Below are positions 26,360 to 33,737 of a DNA stretch of 57,980 bases, in pieces (positions within the stretch are counted from its first letter, which is position 1; each line of letters begins with the position of its first letter). Under the pieces are notes generated by a model. It was not told where the DNA came from. It searched no databases and saw only the letters and a program-made list of their open reading frames with translations. Made by a program: the position numbers and the translations under genes. Origin of the DNA: Armatimonadota bacterium (GTDB taxonomy: Bacteria > Armatimonadota > Fimbriimonadia > Fimbriimonadales > Fimbriimonadaceae); assembly GCA_020438215.1 (NCBI GenBank), contig JAGQUX010000018.1, forward strand, positions 1 to 57,980, in the 5' to 3' direction.

Positions 26360-26750
26360 ATCGGTTGAACCGCATATTGAGCAACTTGATCACGCGCCGC
26401 TCAATGTCATCACGCACAGCGTTGAATTCTTCGCCTTCCAAATCTCGCGGATCTTGTAACGCCCAATCCGCGCGGTTATCGGCATCAATGAACGGACACT
26501 CATCGCCGCAACCCATCGTGACAACCCAATCCCAATGCAAGTTAGGGAGTTGATCCAGCTCAATGCTCTCATGGCCAGAGATATCAATGCCTTTTTCTGC
26601 CATCGCCGCAATCGCTTTTGGATTCACGCGCCCGCTGGGGCGCGATCCAGAACTCATCGCCAGCACTCCGGTTCCACCGTGATGACGGGCAAACCCTTCT
26701 GCCATCTGCGAGCGGTTCGAATTCTCGATGCAGACAAAAAGAACGTTCAT
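26358..26750 (-). CDS. arsC: Low-molecular-weight phosphatase-fold arsenate reductase (ArsC type)
   Basis: The 130-residue protein opens with NVLFVCIENSNRSQMAEGFA, the C-x5-R-S phosphate/arsenate loop (Cys7, Arg13). The second half has VVTMGCGDECPF and a DWALQDPRDL motif, the TMGC-x3-CP and DPR/DP features of thioredoxin-coupled arsenate reductases rather than tyrosine phosphatases. It would reduce arsenate to arsenite, which then leaves by a carrier or channel. The ATG at 26750 is the natural start for the family; a slightly longer frame exists. The convergent aquaporin is a plausible export route. ArsR and Acr3/ArsB are not present here. Confidence 0.88.
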   Translation of the reverse strand: MNVLFVCIENSNRSQMAEGFARHHGGTGVLAMSSGSRPSGRVNPKAIAAMAEKGIDISGHESIELDQLPNLHWDWVVTMGCGDECPFIDADNRADWALQDPRDLEGEEFNAVRDDIERRVIKLLNMRFNR

Positions 26751-26777
26751 ATGGGGACCAGACGTACCCAACTTTTG

Positions 26778-27056
26778 TTAAGATTCGTTCGGGGGGCCCT
26801 TGGCATCAATGGCGTCCCAACGCTCTTCAATGTTCTCCCACGCCATTTCGGGCTGTGCTTCTTCCGTTTTTGCAACAGATTCCACCGTCGCAAAATACTG
26901 CTTGATCGCATTCAGGAACGCGCGACATTTGGCGCATCGCGGGACGTGTAGCTTGGCGTATAGGGCGCGCCAGCCACGAAGATTGCCGCCAGCCATGCCG
27001 ACGACCGTGTCTCTCATGTGAGAACAAGGCTCAATTCCAACCGGAATATCTTTCAT
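26778..27056 (-). CDS. Zinc-binding anti-sigma factor (ZAS-like)
   Basis: The 92-residue protein has an H-x3-C-x2-C motif (His37, Cys41, Cys44 in HVPRCAKC), the hallmark of zinc anti-sigma factors, plus an earlier Cys11/His13. There is no membrane helix, so it is soluble and may sense redox stress through its zinc cysteines (inference). Its ATG overlaps the stop of the ECF sigma gene as ATGA, the usual coupling of a sigma factor with its inhibitor; this fixed the start at 27056. Confidence 0.8.
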   Translation of the reverse strand: MKDIPVGIEPCSHMRDTVVGMAGGNLRGWRALYAKLHVPRCAKCRAFLNAIKQYFATVESVAKTEEAQPEMAWENIEERWDAIDAKGPPNES

Positions 27057-27577
27057 AGTTGTATCACTCCTCGGGTTGTGAGAAGTTGAGCGAGTTTCAA
27101 CCTCGCCCGGTTCAAGCGACTGCGTACAGTTCCTATCGGAATCTCTAACGCTTCGCTTGCTTCTTGATAACTCATCTCTTCGATATCCACCATCACCACG
27201 CAAGCTCTTTGATCTGCCGGGAGTTGAAGCAGAACTTCCTCCCAGTGATGGCTCAATGCTTCGCGCTCCAGCATGGCGTCAACGCTGTCCCGTCCATCCT
27301 GAGTGCGGTGAGCAACCTCATCATCCCAGTGGATACGCTTATCACTTCTGACTCTTTGCAGGAAGTCTCGGGTGATCATGGTCATCAGATAGCTTTGCGT
27401 TCCTTCACCAAGCTTCAGCCGCCCATCCACATATCGCTGATAGGCAACAACGAATGCTTCTTGAACAAGGTCAGCGGCGAGATCAGAATCGGGATGCGCC
27501 AGCCGCCCCGCAAACCGCTGGAGATTAGGCGCGACTTCGCGAGCGAACCGCGCGAAAACTGTTCGCTTATCGCTCAT
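27053..27577 (-). CDS. ECF RNA polymerase sigma factor (with ZAS partner)
   Basis: The 174-residue protein contains region 2 (DLAADLVQEAFVVAYQRY, then YLMTMITRDFLQRVRSDKR) and region 4 (LPADQRACVVMVDIEEMSYQEASEALEIPIGTVRSRLNRAR), the layout of group 4 sigma factors. I chose ATG 27577, preceded by GGAG with a 6-base spacer; an upstream ATG at 27634 lacks a ribosome-binding site. It is divergent from the spondin-domain PEP-CTERM gene, and the gap between them carries mirror-image GGAACTTT elements. It probably controls itself and that neighbour. Confidence 0.92.
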   Translation of the reverse strand: MSDKRTVFARFAREVAPNLQRFAGRLAHPDSDLAADLVQEAFVVAYQRYVDGRLKLGEGTQSYLMTMITRDFLQRVRSDKRIHWDDEVAHRTQDGRDSVDAMLEREALSHHWEEVLLQLPADQRACVVMVDIEEMSYQEASEALEIPIGTVRSRLNRARLKLAQLLTTRGVIQL

Positions 27578-27665
27578 CGCCCGCTCCGGGTTCCATGCCG
27601 ATATGGCTGGTGGTGCCGCTGTCTCATAACTCATGAACAAAATTCAAATGCGCCAAACCCAGGCC

Positions 27666-27705
27666 AAAGTTCCATTTTGAAAATTTTTTCTAACAACGGA
27701 ACTTT
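27666..27705. promoter_or_regulatory. Mirror-image GGAACTTT elements, candidate divergent ECF promoters
   Basis: AAAGTTCC (27666-27673) and GGAACTTT (27698-27705) form an 8-bp inverted repeat with a 24-base AT-rich spacer. Read outward, each arm is GGAACTTT, very like the GGAAC -35 element of many ECF sigma factors: one arm faces the sigma gene (minus), the other the PEP-CTERM gene (plus). A clear -10 motif was not identified for either side. An alternative is a repressor operator. Confidence 0.5.
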
Positions 27706-27769
27706 AGTGTCTCCCAGTTTCCTTCTCCATTGTCTCCGGCGATCTTGCTGGAGCATTGGAGATGAACAA

Positions 27770-28573
27770 ATGAATTCAATGAAAAGAGGAATTTTGGCAA
27801 TCGCCCTCGCATCCGTTGGTGTGGCGGCTCACGCGGTGGACTTCCGTGTTTCGATCACGAATATGGCCCCGAACAACGGTACCTACCTCACCCCGATGTG
27901 GTTCGGATTCCACGATGGTAGCTTCGACACATTCAGTGTTGGCTCGGCTGCCTCAATGGGGCTTGAGCGAATCGCTGAAGATGGCAACCCAAGCGTAATC
28001 GGTGCGGACTTTATGGCGAGCGGCGCAGGTTCCGGCAGTGGAGTTCTCAGCGGCATCGGCCCGATTGCCCCTGGTCAATCCACATCCATGGTCATCACGA
28101 TTGATGAAAACGACCCGCGATCCAACTACTTCTCATTCTTGAGCATGGTGATCCCCTCGAACGACGCATTCATCGGCAACGAGAATCCTCTCGCCCACCG
28201 AGTAATCAACGAAAACGGCCAGTTCGTCGGTGCGGATTTCATTGTCTTGGGTAGCCAAGTTATGGATGCCGGCACCGAGGTCAATGACGAAATCCCGATG
28301 AACACCGCGTTCCTTGGGCAAATGATGCCTGATACCGGCACCCCTGAAGGCGGCGTCGTTGGTTTCCACCAAGGCTTCATGCCCGGCGGAAACATTCTCG
28401 GAAATCCGATGTTCTCCGGTGCAGACTTCACTGCCCAGGATTATCAAGTTGCTCGTATCACTGTGGAAGCAGTGCCGGAGCCAGCAACCATGGCGATTAT
28501 TGGGCTGGCAGGTGCTGCACTCGCTGCACGCCGCCGCAAGAAAAGCATAGTAGAAACTAACAGCACTTGCTGA
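27770..28573 (+). CDS. Spondin-domain PEP-CTERM-sorted exported protein
   Basis: The 267-residue protein has a signal peptide (ILAIALASVGVAAHA) and a Spondin_N-type domain starting FRVSITNMAPNNGTYLTPMW. A C-terminal sorting signal is made of VPEPATMAI, a hydrophobic helix and a basic cluster ARRRKK, so it should be handled by an exosortase-type system. The domain is Gly/Asn-rich with recurring GADF segments (GADFMAS, GADFIVL, GADFTAQ). The ATG at 27770 is preceded by GGAG with an 8-base spacer. It is divergent from an ECF sigma/anti-sigma pair that may regulate it. The tail continues about nine residues past the basic cluster, which is unusual. Confidence 0.88.
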   Translation: MNSMKRGILAIALASVGVAAHAVDFRVSITNMAPNNGTYLTPMWFGFHDGSFDTFSVGSAASMGLERIAEDGNPSVIGADFMASGAGSGSGVLSGIGPIAPGQSTSMVITIDENDPRSNYFSFLSMVIPSNDAFIGNENPLAHRVINENGQFVGADFIVLGSQVMDAGTEVNDEIPMNTAFLGQMMPDTGTPEGGVVGFHQGFMPGGNILGNPMFSGADFTAQDYQVARITVEAVPEPATMAIIGLAGAALAARRRKKSIVETNSTC

Positions 28574-28581
28574 GAGATCAT

Positions 28582-28606
28582 AGCGGGCCTGATGACCAGG
28601 CCCGCT
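28582..28606 (+). terminator. Hairpin after the PEP-CTERM gene
   Basis: A perfect 10-bp stem (agcgggcctg / caggcccgct) with an atgac loop follows the stop codon. There is no U-tract, so it may be Rho-assisted or protect the 3' end. An ATG in the loop is in frame with the next gene but unlikely as its start. Confidence 0.55.
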
Positions 28607-28639
28607 AAACCCCCAAAGTCCACGAGCGTCACAAGGGAT

Positions 28640-29605
28640 ATGGTGCTTGCCTCACTCGTCGCCGCAACTCTGGCAATCCAACAAAAGAAGTACGACTTCG
28701 ATGCCGCGTGGAATTACTCCGCCCAAAACGAAGGCTTCTCCATGCTCGTTATGCAAAAGGGCGAGGTGATCTACGAGAAATACGCCGAAGGCCGCGACCC
28801 CAAACTCGCGAGCGAACTCGCATCCGGCACTAAAAGCTTTTCGGGAGTCGTCGCTCTCATCGCGCAAGAAGAAGGCCTCCTCAAACTCGATGAGAAAGTC
28901 AGCGACACCATCACCGAGTGGAAATCTGACGAGCGCAAAAACAAGATCACTATCCGCCAGTTGCTCAACCTGAATAGCGGCTTATATGGTGGGCCTCCGG
29001 TTAACCCGGTTTCATACAAACAGTCCCTCGACGCCAAAACCATCGCCGATCCGGGTGAGAAATTCAATTACGGCCCCAATCCCTTCCAAGTGTTTGGCGA
29101 GGTGATGAAGCGCAAACTCAATGGCGAATCCTATTACAAGTATCTCGACCGCAAAGTACTGGAGCCGATCGGGGCAAAAGCTGGCTCCTGGCGACACCTT
29201 GCTGGAGACCCCACCCTCCCCAGCGGCGGTCGCTTCAATGCCCGAGAGTGGGCGAAGTTCGGTCAGCTCATCCTGCAAAAAGGGAAGTGGAACGGCAAGC
29301 AGATCATTCCCGCCGATACCTTCCCGATCCTATTCAAGGGCACCGAAGCCAACGGCTCGTACGGTTTGTCGTGGTGGCTCCTCAACAAGAACAACCCCGA
29401 ACTCACTCTCGTTTCTGCGAACCCCAAGCTACTGCTCCCACTCAGAAAAGGGCTGCCCGAAGATGTCGTCATGGCGGCAGGGAAAGGGAACCAACGCCTT
29501 TATGTCATCCCCAGCCACAAAATGGTGATCGTGCGGCAAGCCCCCGTCAACAACGACGGCAAGTATCGCGACGTGCAATTCCTAATGCGAATCTTCGATA
29601 ACTAA
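28640..29605 (+). CDS. Serine hydrolase, class C beta-lactamase/D-Ala-D-Ala-peptidase family
   Basis: The 321-residue protein has a signal-like N-terminus (VLASLVAATLA) and the serine-nucleophile motif SGTKSF (SxxK), a YGPN element in the place of YxN, and a C-terminal segment before VMAAGKGNQRLYV in place of the HxG/KTG box. LNLNSGLYG and PIGAKAGSWRH further match the family. Possible substrates are peptidoglycan peptides or esters; a true beta-lactamase role is not implied. I chose ATG 28640 because the ATG at 28592 lies in a hairpin loop. Confidence 0.88.
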   Translation: MVLASLVAATLAIQQKKYDFDAAWNYSAQNEGFSMLVMQKGEVIYEKYAEGRDPKLASELASGTKSFSGVVALIAQEEGLLKLDEKVSDTITEWKSDERKNKITIRQLLNLNSGLYGGPPVNPVSYKQSLDAKTIADPGEKFNYGPNPFQVFGEVMKRKLNGESYYKYLDRKVLEPIGAKAGSWRHLAGDPTLPSGGRFNAREWAKFGQLILQKGKWNGKQIIPADTFPILFKGTEANGSYGLSWWLLNKNNPELTLVSANPKLLLPLRKGLPEDVVMAAGKGNQRLYVIPSHKMVIVRQAPVNNDGKYRDVQFLMRIFDN

Positions 29606-30360
29606 TGCGTGTGTCCGTCGCCGACTTTACACTCAATCGTAATCGTAACTGGCTTCTCTCCCGGCAAGTGAGAAGTCACCCCGCGCGTTGAGAATTCACC
29701 GCAATAAGCGGTCAAAAATGTGTTGATATCCCGGGTGGTCAACGCCAAGTCCACGTTCGGATTAGCGAGGTAATACATCACATCCGAAACCTCATCCGAG
29801 TGGCCCTGCATAAACAGCGCATGACCAAACTCGTGGTTCATCGTGCGCACCATCCCCTGTGTGAACTGCGCTTCTGTCATCGTCGGCCAAACATTGATCG
29901 TGATTTCTGCTGATGCAATCGTTCCGCTACTCGGGTAATAGGTGATCTGGGTGCTCCCCAGGGTGCCACCCGCCCCAGGCTGAGAACCGATCGTGTTCAT
30001 CGTCAGAGTGATATCAGCATCCAGCGGCCCAAGCCCCTGAGTGAAAGTCGCTTCGTTATTGCTCGCCGTCTTCCAGCGATTCAAAGCAACATCGGCAAGG
30101 TCATTACTGCGATAAATCGTGCCGCCATAAGTGCGGACCTCTTCATTCGGATAGTAAACGCGCAGAGGGAAGTTCGGCCACTTCAAAAGCAGATTCGGCT
30201 CACCATCGCCGGGATCATTGACGCTCGCGTAATTGGGGAGCATAAAGCTCGGCCCGCAAGAGAGCGCGCCGCCTGTCGTGCTGGTTCCCCCCCCGCCGCC
30301 GCACCCAATGGCAATGAGCCCAAGTACGACTGAACCGGATATCGCGAATGTCTTCCACAT
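29602..30360 (-). CDS. Matrixin-like metalloprotease lipoprotein
   Basis: The 252-residue protein has a lipoprotein signal (GLIAIGC, lipobox Cys near residue 20) followed by a Gly/Ser/Thr-rich linker. The zinc site HEFGHALFMQGH (HExxHxxxxxH) near residue 178, followed by SDVMYY as the Met-turn, is characteristic of matrixin-type metzincins. The segment before it (RWKTASN, ADITLTMN) fits that family. It is likely tethered to a membrane and acts outside the cytoplasm. Its last 4 bases overlap the end of the serine hydrolase gene, convergent. Confidence 0.88.
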   Translation of the reverse strand: MWKTFAISGSVVLGLIAIGCGGGGGTSTTGGALSCGPSFMLPNYASVNDPGDGEPNLLLKWPNFPLRVYYPNEEVRTYGGTIYRSNDLADVALNRWKTASNNEATFTQGLGPLDADITLTMNTIGSQPGAGGTLGSTQITYYPSSGTIASAEITINVWPTMTEAQFTQGMVRTMNHEFGHALFMQGHSDEVSDVMYYLANPNVDLALTTRDINTFLTAYCGEFSTRGVTSHLPGEKPVTITIECKVGDGHTH

Positions 30361-30428
30361 AGTCTTACTAGCCTTACTTTAGTTTTCGGTTGAAAACACG
30401 GGAATCTTCCCGACCACTTCTAATAAGG

Positions 30429-30459
30429 CGGGGTGCCGAACTTTTGATTCAACACCCCG
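30429..30459 (-). terminator. Candidate terminator of the zinc-ribbon protein gene
   Basis: A 7-bp GC stem (cggggtg / caccccg) with a 17-base loop lies 40 bases after the stop of the gene at 30500. On the minus strand it is followed by CCTTATTAGAA, a weak U-tract. A second small hairpin (cggga/tcccg) is nearby. Confidence 0.4.
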
Positions 30460-30499
30460 TATATTTATCAGACGCATTTCGCTCTGAAAGAGTTTGGAT

Positions 30500-31231
30500 T
30501 TAGCCTTCGCTCATTGGCGTATCTGCTTTGCCATCATAGGAAGCAATCTGTGCGGCAAGGAGTTCCGCCTTCTTCTTCGGAATCCCAGTGAGCAAGGTCA
30601 CCGGCATTTCGTTGAGAATATCTTTCACTTGATTTCGGTTCAAAGCCAGCATCTTCTGCAAGCAAGACACCATCTCTTCCGAATCCGGTGCAGTCGTCAA
30701 AATCAAATCGTAAGGATGGTCGTCGTCGTGGACGGTATAGGCCTCGAAGACTTTCTCGCTCTTGTTCTCCTGATCGGTTGAGATCGGAATCACCCGGTCG
30801 CACTCTTCGCAAATCAATCCGGTCGAACGCTCTGAGTAGAAGTTCAGGTGATTACAAAAACCGCATCGCACTTGGAAGACTTCAAGAATCCTTCCGTCCG
30901 GCTCAACATGAACCTCGCGGTTACACTCCATACACCGAAAATCTTCATTCGGCTGGCTGGTGAACGTATTCGTCGCCTCACAGAACGGGCACTTCACATC
31001 AGCGGTTGTGACCTTCTTGATTTTGGAAAACTCCATCACCGCATAGCCGATCAGTCCGACCGAGATCACCATTAAAACCACGCTAAAGGCAACAAGAACG
31101 CCGCCCTGGCTCCGCTGATAGATGAACATGACTATGCCAATCAGAAGCAAAATCAGCCCGGGAGCCAGAGCCATGATCCCTCGGCTACTGAACTCCTCTT
31201 TTACATTCGTTGTCCTTTCAAAATCCGCCAT
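30500..31231 (-). CDS. Membrane protein with two zinc ribbons and an L7/L12-like C-terminal domain
   Basis: The 243-residue protein has two membrane helices (about residues 20-38 and 44-66), then two zinc-ribbon-like units: Cys81/84 with Cys100/103, and Cys123/126 with Cys141/144. The C-terminal part (about 174-236, with YDLILTT, VKDILNEMPVTLLTGIPKKKAELLAAQI) follows the strand-helix-helix pattern of ribosomal protein L7/L12's C-terminal domain, which is also found in other proteins as an interaction domain. I do not know its function; cytoplasmic zinc ribbons anchored to the membrane suggest a docking or sensing role (inference). It is a single-gene unit with a TATACT-like -10 upstream. Confidence 0.75.
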   Translation of the reverse strand: MADFERTTNVKEEFSSRGIMALAPGLILLLIGIVMFIYQRSQGGVLVAFSVVLMVISVGLIGYAVMEFSKIKKVTTADVKCPFCEATNTFTSQPNEDFRCMECNREVHVEPDGRILEVFQVRCGFCNHLNFYSERSTGLICEECDRVIPISTDQENKSEKVFEAYTVHDDDHPYDLILTTAPDSEEMVSCLQKMLALNRNQVKDILNEMPVTLLTGIPKKKAELLAAQIASYDGKADTPMSEG

Positions 31232-31306
31232 AACTTTGCCTAGTGATTCGAAAATCCAGAGTTGTTATTAACAGTATAGCGACGTTGAAGGGCTAATAAA
31301 AGAAGC

Positions 31307-31330
31307 CAGCCACACAAAATCGTGTGGCTG
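31307..31330 (-). terminator. Terminator of the prepilin-like gene
   Basis: A perfect 9-bp stem (cagccacac / gtgtggctg) with an aaaatc loop is followed on the minus strand by GCTTCTTTTATT. It lies 27 bases after the stop of the prepilin-like gene. Confidence 0.72.
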
Positions 31331-31356
31331 ACTCAACAATTCACCTTCCGTTGAGC

Positions 31357-32199
31357 TTATCGGAAGCGCCAGATAATCCCGCTTGATCCGTTCTGAATCG
31401 ATTTTGCGCTATACGATTTAGCGTGACCATCACCAAACACAACCGGAGTCTTGCCTTCATCTTTGCCCGTTGAGTTATATCGCGCATAAATCGGTTTGAG
31501 TTGCCCTGGCGAGAGGTTTGTCGGAGGGGCACCAAGTTCAGCCACAAGGTCACGATCCGATGCAAGCGGCACAGCTTGCTTCAAATCAGTAAATGAACCC
31601 GTCCAATCCGGACGATAAGGAGTGCCGTTATCTGGATGGATCACATAACCACGATACTTCGTTCCCGGCAACCCATCCGGTGTCGAAGCCAAAAGCCCGG
31701 TCTCAGCTGGATATTCCATCTGACCAAGGCTTGCACCAGAATCAAATGCTTCGCAAGCTAGTTGAAGTTGTCCGGGGGAACAAGCTTCTGCTGGGTCAAG
31801 GCCACCACCAATCAAAGAGCTGGTGCCGTATGCAGTTGCACCGTTATAACCCACGCTCTGAACATGGCGATCCGCCCATCCTTCCGCATACCGTGATGTT
31901 TGGCTACCCGGAGCAATAAAAACCTGCTTATTCTGAACATAGGGGAAGATCGGCTTTGTCCAAATCTTGTTCACGTCACTATTCGGAACATCGTAGTTCG
32001 TTGCAGGAACGAACGTGTCATCGTAGTCGCCTGCGTAAAGTTGGACAGACATCCCCAGTTGCCGCATTTGAGAGATAGATGCCGCTTGTTTCGCGGCCTC
32101 TTTCGCTCGTGCAAAAACAGGGAACAGGATCGCCGCCAGAATCGCGATAATCGCGATCACAACGAGCAATTCAATCAAGGTGAAGGCTTTCTTATACAT
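31357..32199 (-). CDS. Prepilin-type N-terminal cleavage/methylation protein
   Basis: The 280-residue protein starts [14 protein letters not shown], a class III signal cut before the F by prepilin peptidase, followed by the assembly helix and FPVFARAKEAAK. The globular part includes a Gly/Asp-rich DGHA motif near the end (VVFGDGHAK), as in the DUF1559-like pseudopilin group that is expanded in Armatimonadota and Planctomycetota. Pilus/secretion assembly genes are not in the window. I chose ATG 32199; a TTG six codons upstream gives an extra charged stretch. A second member lies at 51003. Confidence 0.9.
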   Translation of the reverse strand: MYKKAFTLIELLVVIAIIAILAAILFPVFARAKEAAKQAASISQMRQLGMSVQLYAGDYDDTFVPATNYDVPNSDVNKIWTKPIFPYVQNKQVFIAPGSQTSRYAEGWADRHVQSVGYNGATAYGTSSLIGGGLDPAEACSPGQLQLACEAFDSGASLGQMEYPAETGLLASTPDGLPGTKYRGYVIHPDNGTPYRPDWTGSFTDLKQAVPLASDRDLVAELGAPPTNLSPGQLKPIYARYNSTGKDEGKTPVVFGDGHAKSYSAKSIQNGSSGIIWRFR

Positions 32200-32298
32200 A
32201 CTGCGCTCTTTGCTCAAGTTTACAGTTTGGAAATTGGAATCGAGAATTTTTTGTACAGATTCATCAAATTTGCTGGGTGCAAGCCTGACTGAGCAGAG

Positions 32299-33120
32299 TT
32301 ACTCGCCGTTGGGATTGAGCTGATAATCGTCCAAGATCGGTGTGACCCCTGTCCCAGGAGTTGGTAAGCCCGCTTCTGAAGATGATCCCACGTTTGGCAT
32401 AGGATTTTGACCATTACGCTGATCAACGGCTGGAATCAGCAGAGCAGAATTTTGGCTTTGCGGCACTGCAGTGAACCCAAAGATGTTTCCCATGTGCTGC
32501 AAAACATCTTTTGCAGGAACATCACGATAGTCAACTGCGATTTCAATATCCGGCATCCCCGGTGCCCACTCCAAACTCACTCCGGCTTGCGCGGCTATGT
32601 CTTGTAAAGCATCAGCCAACCGAATTCTGCTTGCCACCACCGTTACATGAGAATCAAATGGAGTCGGTGGAACTTGAGGTTTTGGTGGATCGATGGTGTT
32701 GTTCTGTTGCTGGGGAGTGGAATTGCCTTGTCCAGGATTCGACTGAACTTGCCCAGAGTTGTCACCGGGCATCTGAACAGGCTCGTTTGTCTCGGCAACC
32801 TGCTTCTTGTTCACCGAATCCATGAACCGCATCGTGCCGACAGTCGCAAAAACCACACTTGCCAGCAACCCAACAGCAACCACCGGCATCACCCATCGTG
32901 GCGAACCGTATGCCTTTACTCGTGGAGAAGGCATGAACTTGTCGCGAGTCTTTGCCGCTTTCTCCGGCTTCGCACCTTTCAATCCGCGCACCATCTTGAG
33001 TCGGCGGGTCATCTCGACTTTATAGTCCGGATACTTCTGTCCAAACTGATCCAGAGCGGCAACATCTTCCGACTCCGCCAACTGCCACATCAAACTGTCG
33101 ATTTCAGGCGGGATTTTCAT
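32299..33120 (-). CDS. Membrane partner of ECF sigma with STN-like domain (putative anti-sigma)
   Basis: The 273-residue protein has a cytoplasmic N-terminus of about 75 residues with an MWQLAESEDVAALDQFGQKYPDYK helical segment. One membrane helix (about 76-99) and a long Pro/Gln/Asn-rich linker follow, then a domain at about 158-245 (VTVVASRIRLADALQDIAAQAGVSLEWAP, then VDYRDVPAKDVLQHM) that matches the STN/secretin N-terminal fold. STN domains occur in secretins and in TonB receptors that signal to ECF sigma factors. The gene overlaps the ECF sigma gene by 4 bases, so it is the likely anti-sigma or signal receiver (inference). Confidence 0.75.
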   Translation of the reverse strand: MKIPPEIDSLMWQLAESEDVAALDQFGQKYPDYKVEMTRRLKMVRGLKGAKPEKAAKTRDKFMPSPRVKAYGSPRWVMPVVAVGLLASVVFATVGTMRFMDSVNKKQVAETNEPVQMPGDNSGQVQSNPGQGNSTPQQQNNTIDPPKPQVPPTPFDSHVTVVASRIRLADALQDIAAQAGVSLEWAPGMPDIEIAVDYRDVPAKDVLQHMGNIFGFTAVPQSQNSALLIPAVDQRNGQNPMPNVGSSSEAGLPTPGTGVTPILDDYQLNPNGE

Positions 33121-33686
33121 TTCGCCACCTCCTCTTCGTAAATCGTCTTGAAACGCTCCCGGGCGCGGAACAAACGAGTCTTTGCCGCATTCGCTGAGCA
33201 GTTGATACTCTCAGCAATTTCTTGCAAATTCAGTTCATCCCAATAAAAAAGCGTGAGAATTGCCCGGTCATTTGGGTGCATTCGCGCCATTGAGCGTTCC
33301 ACAAACGGATCGGGCATTTCCATCTCTTCCGGTGCCTCCGGCACCATTTCAACCTGTTCGCTGATGGGAGATTGCAGCTTCTTATATTTCAGCTTCCGCG
33401 ATTGCTGAATCGAGCGATTCACCGCAATTCGGAAAAGCCATGTACTGAACTTTGCGCGCCGGTCAAATCGGTGGAGGTTGGTGTAAACCAAGGTGAAGAT
33501 TTCCTGCACCGCATCATGTGCTTCTTCGGAATCCAGCAAGATCCCGCGGGCAATCGCAAAGACCTTATCGTGATACTTTTCGTACAAACTCTGAAAAGCG
33601 TGGGTGTCATCCGACAGAACGCGGTCGACGAGAACAAGATCATCGTCGAACGCAGAATGTGACTGTTCGTAAGAAATGGACACCAC
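33117..33686 (-). CDS. ECF RNA polymerase sigma factor (with membrane partner)
   Basis: The 189-residue protein has region 2 (FQSLYEKYHDKVFAIARG, EAHDAVQEIFTLVYTNLHRFD, FSTWLFRIAVNRSIQQSRK) and region 4 (MHPNDRAILTLFYWDELNLQEIAESINCSANAAKTRLFRARERF), typical of ECF sigma factors. Starts cluster as TTG-GTG-GTG after AAGG; the GTG at 33686 has the best spacing (5 bases), with 33683 also possible. It overlaps the downstream putative anti-sigma gene by 4 bases. Neighbouring prepilin expression may be one target (inference). Confidence 0.93.
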   Translation of the reverse strand: MVSISYEQSHSAFDDDLVLVDRVLSDDTHAFQSLYEKYHDKVFAIARGILLDSEEAHDAVQEIFTLVYTNLHRFDRRAKFSTWLFRIAVNRSIQQSRKLKYKKLQSPISEQVEMVPEAPEEMEMPDPFVERSMARMHPNDRAILTLFYWDELNLQEIAESINCSANAAKTRLFRARERFKTIYEEEVAK

Positions 33687-33737
33687 CAATACCTTTTGGA
33701 CGAATATCGAATCGAGTCGGGTTACCGAGACCTGTCT

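Noticed and set aside
27164-27769. Long N-terminal extension of the PEP-CTERM frame
   Set aside because: It runs antisense through the ECF sigma gene; the signal peptide and GGAG site at 27770 mark the real start.
28592-28639. ATG at 28592 as the start of the serine hydrolase
   Set aside because: The codon is in the loop of a strong hairpin after the previous gene and has no ribosome-binding site; ATG 28640 starts a signal-like sequence.
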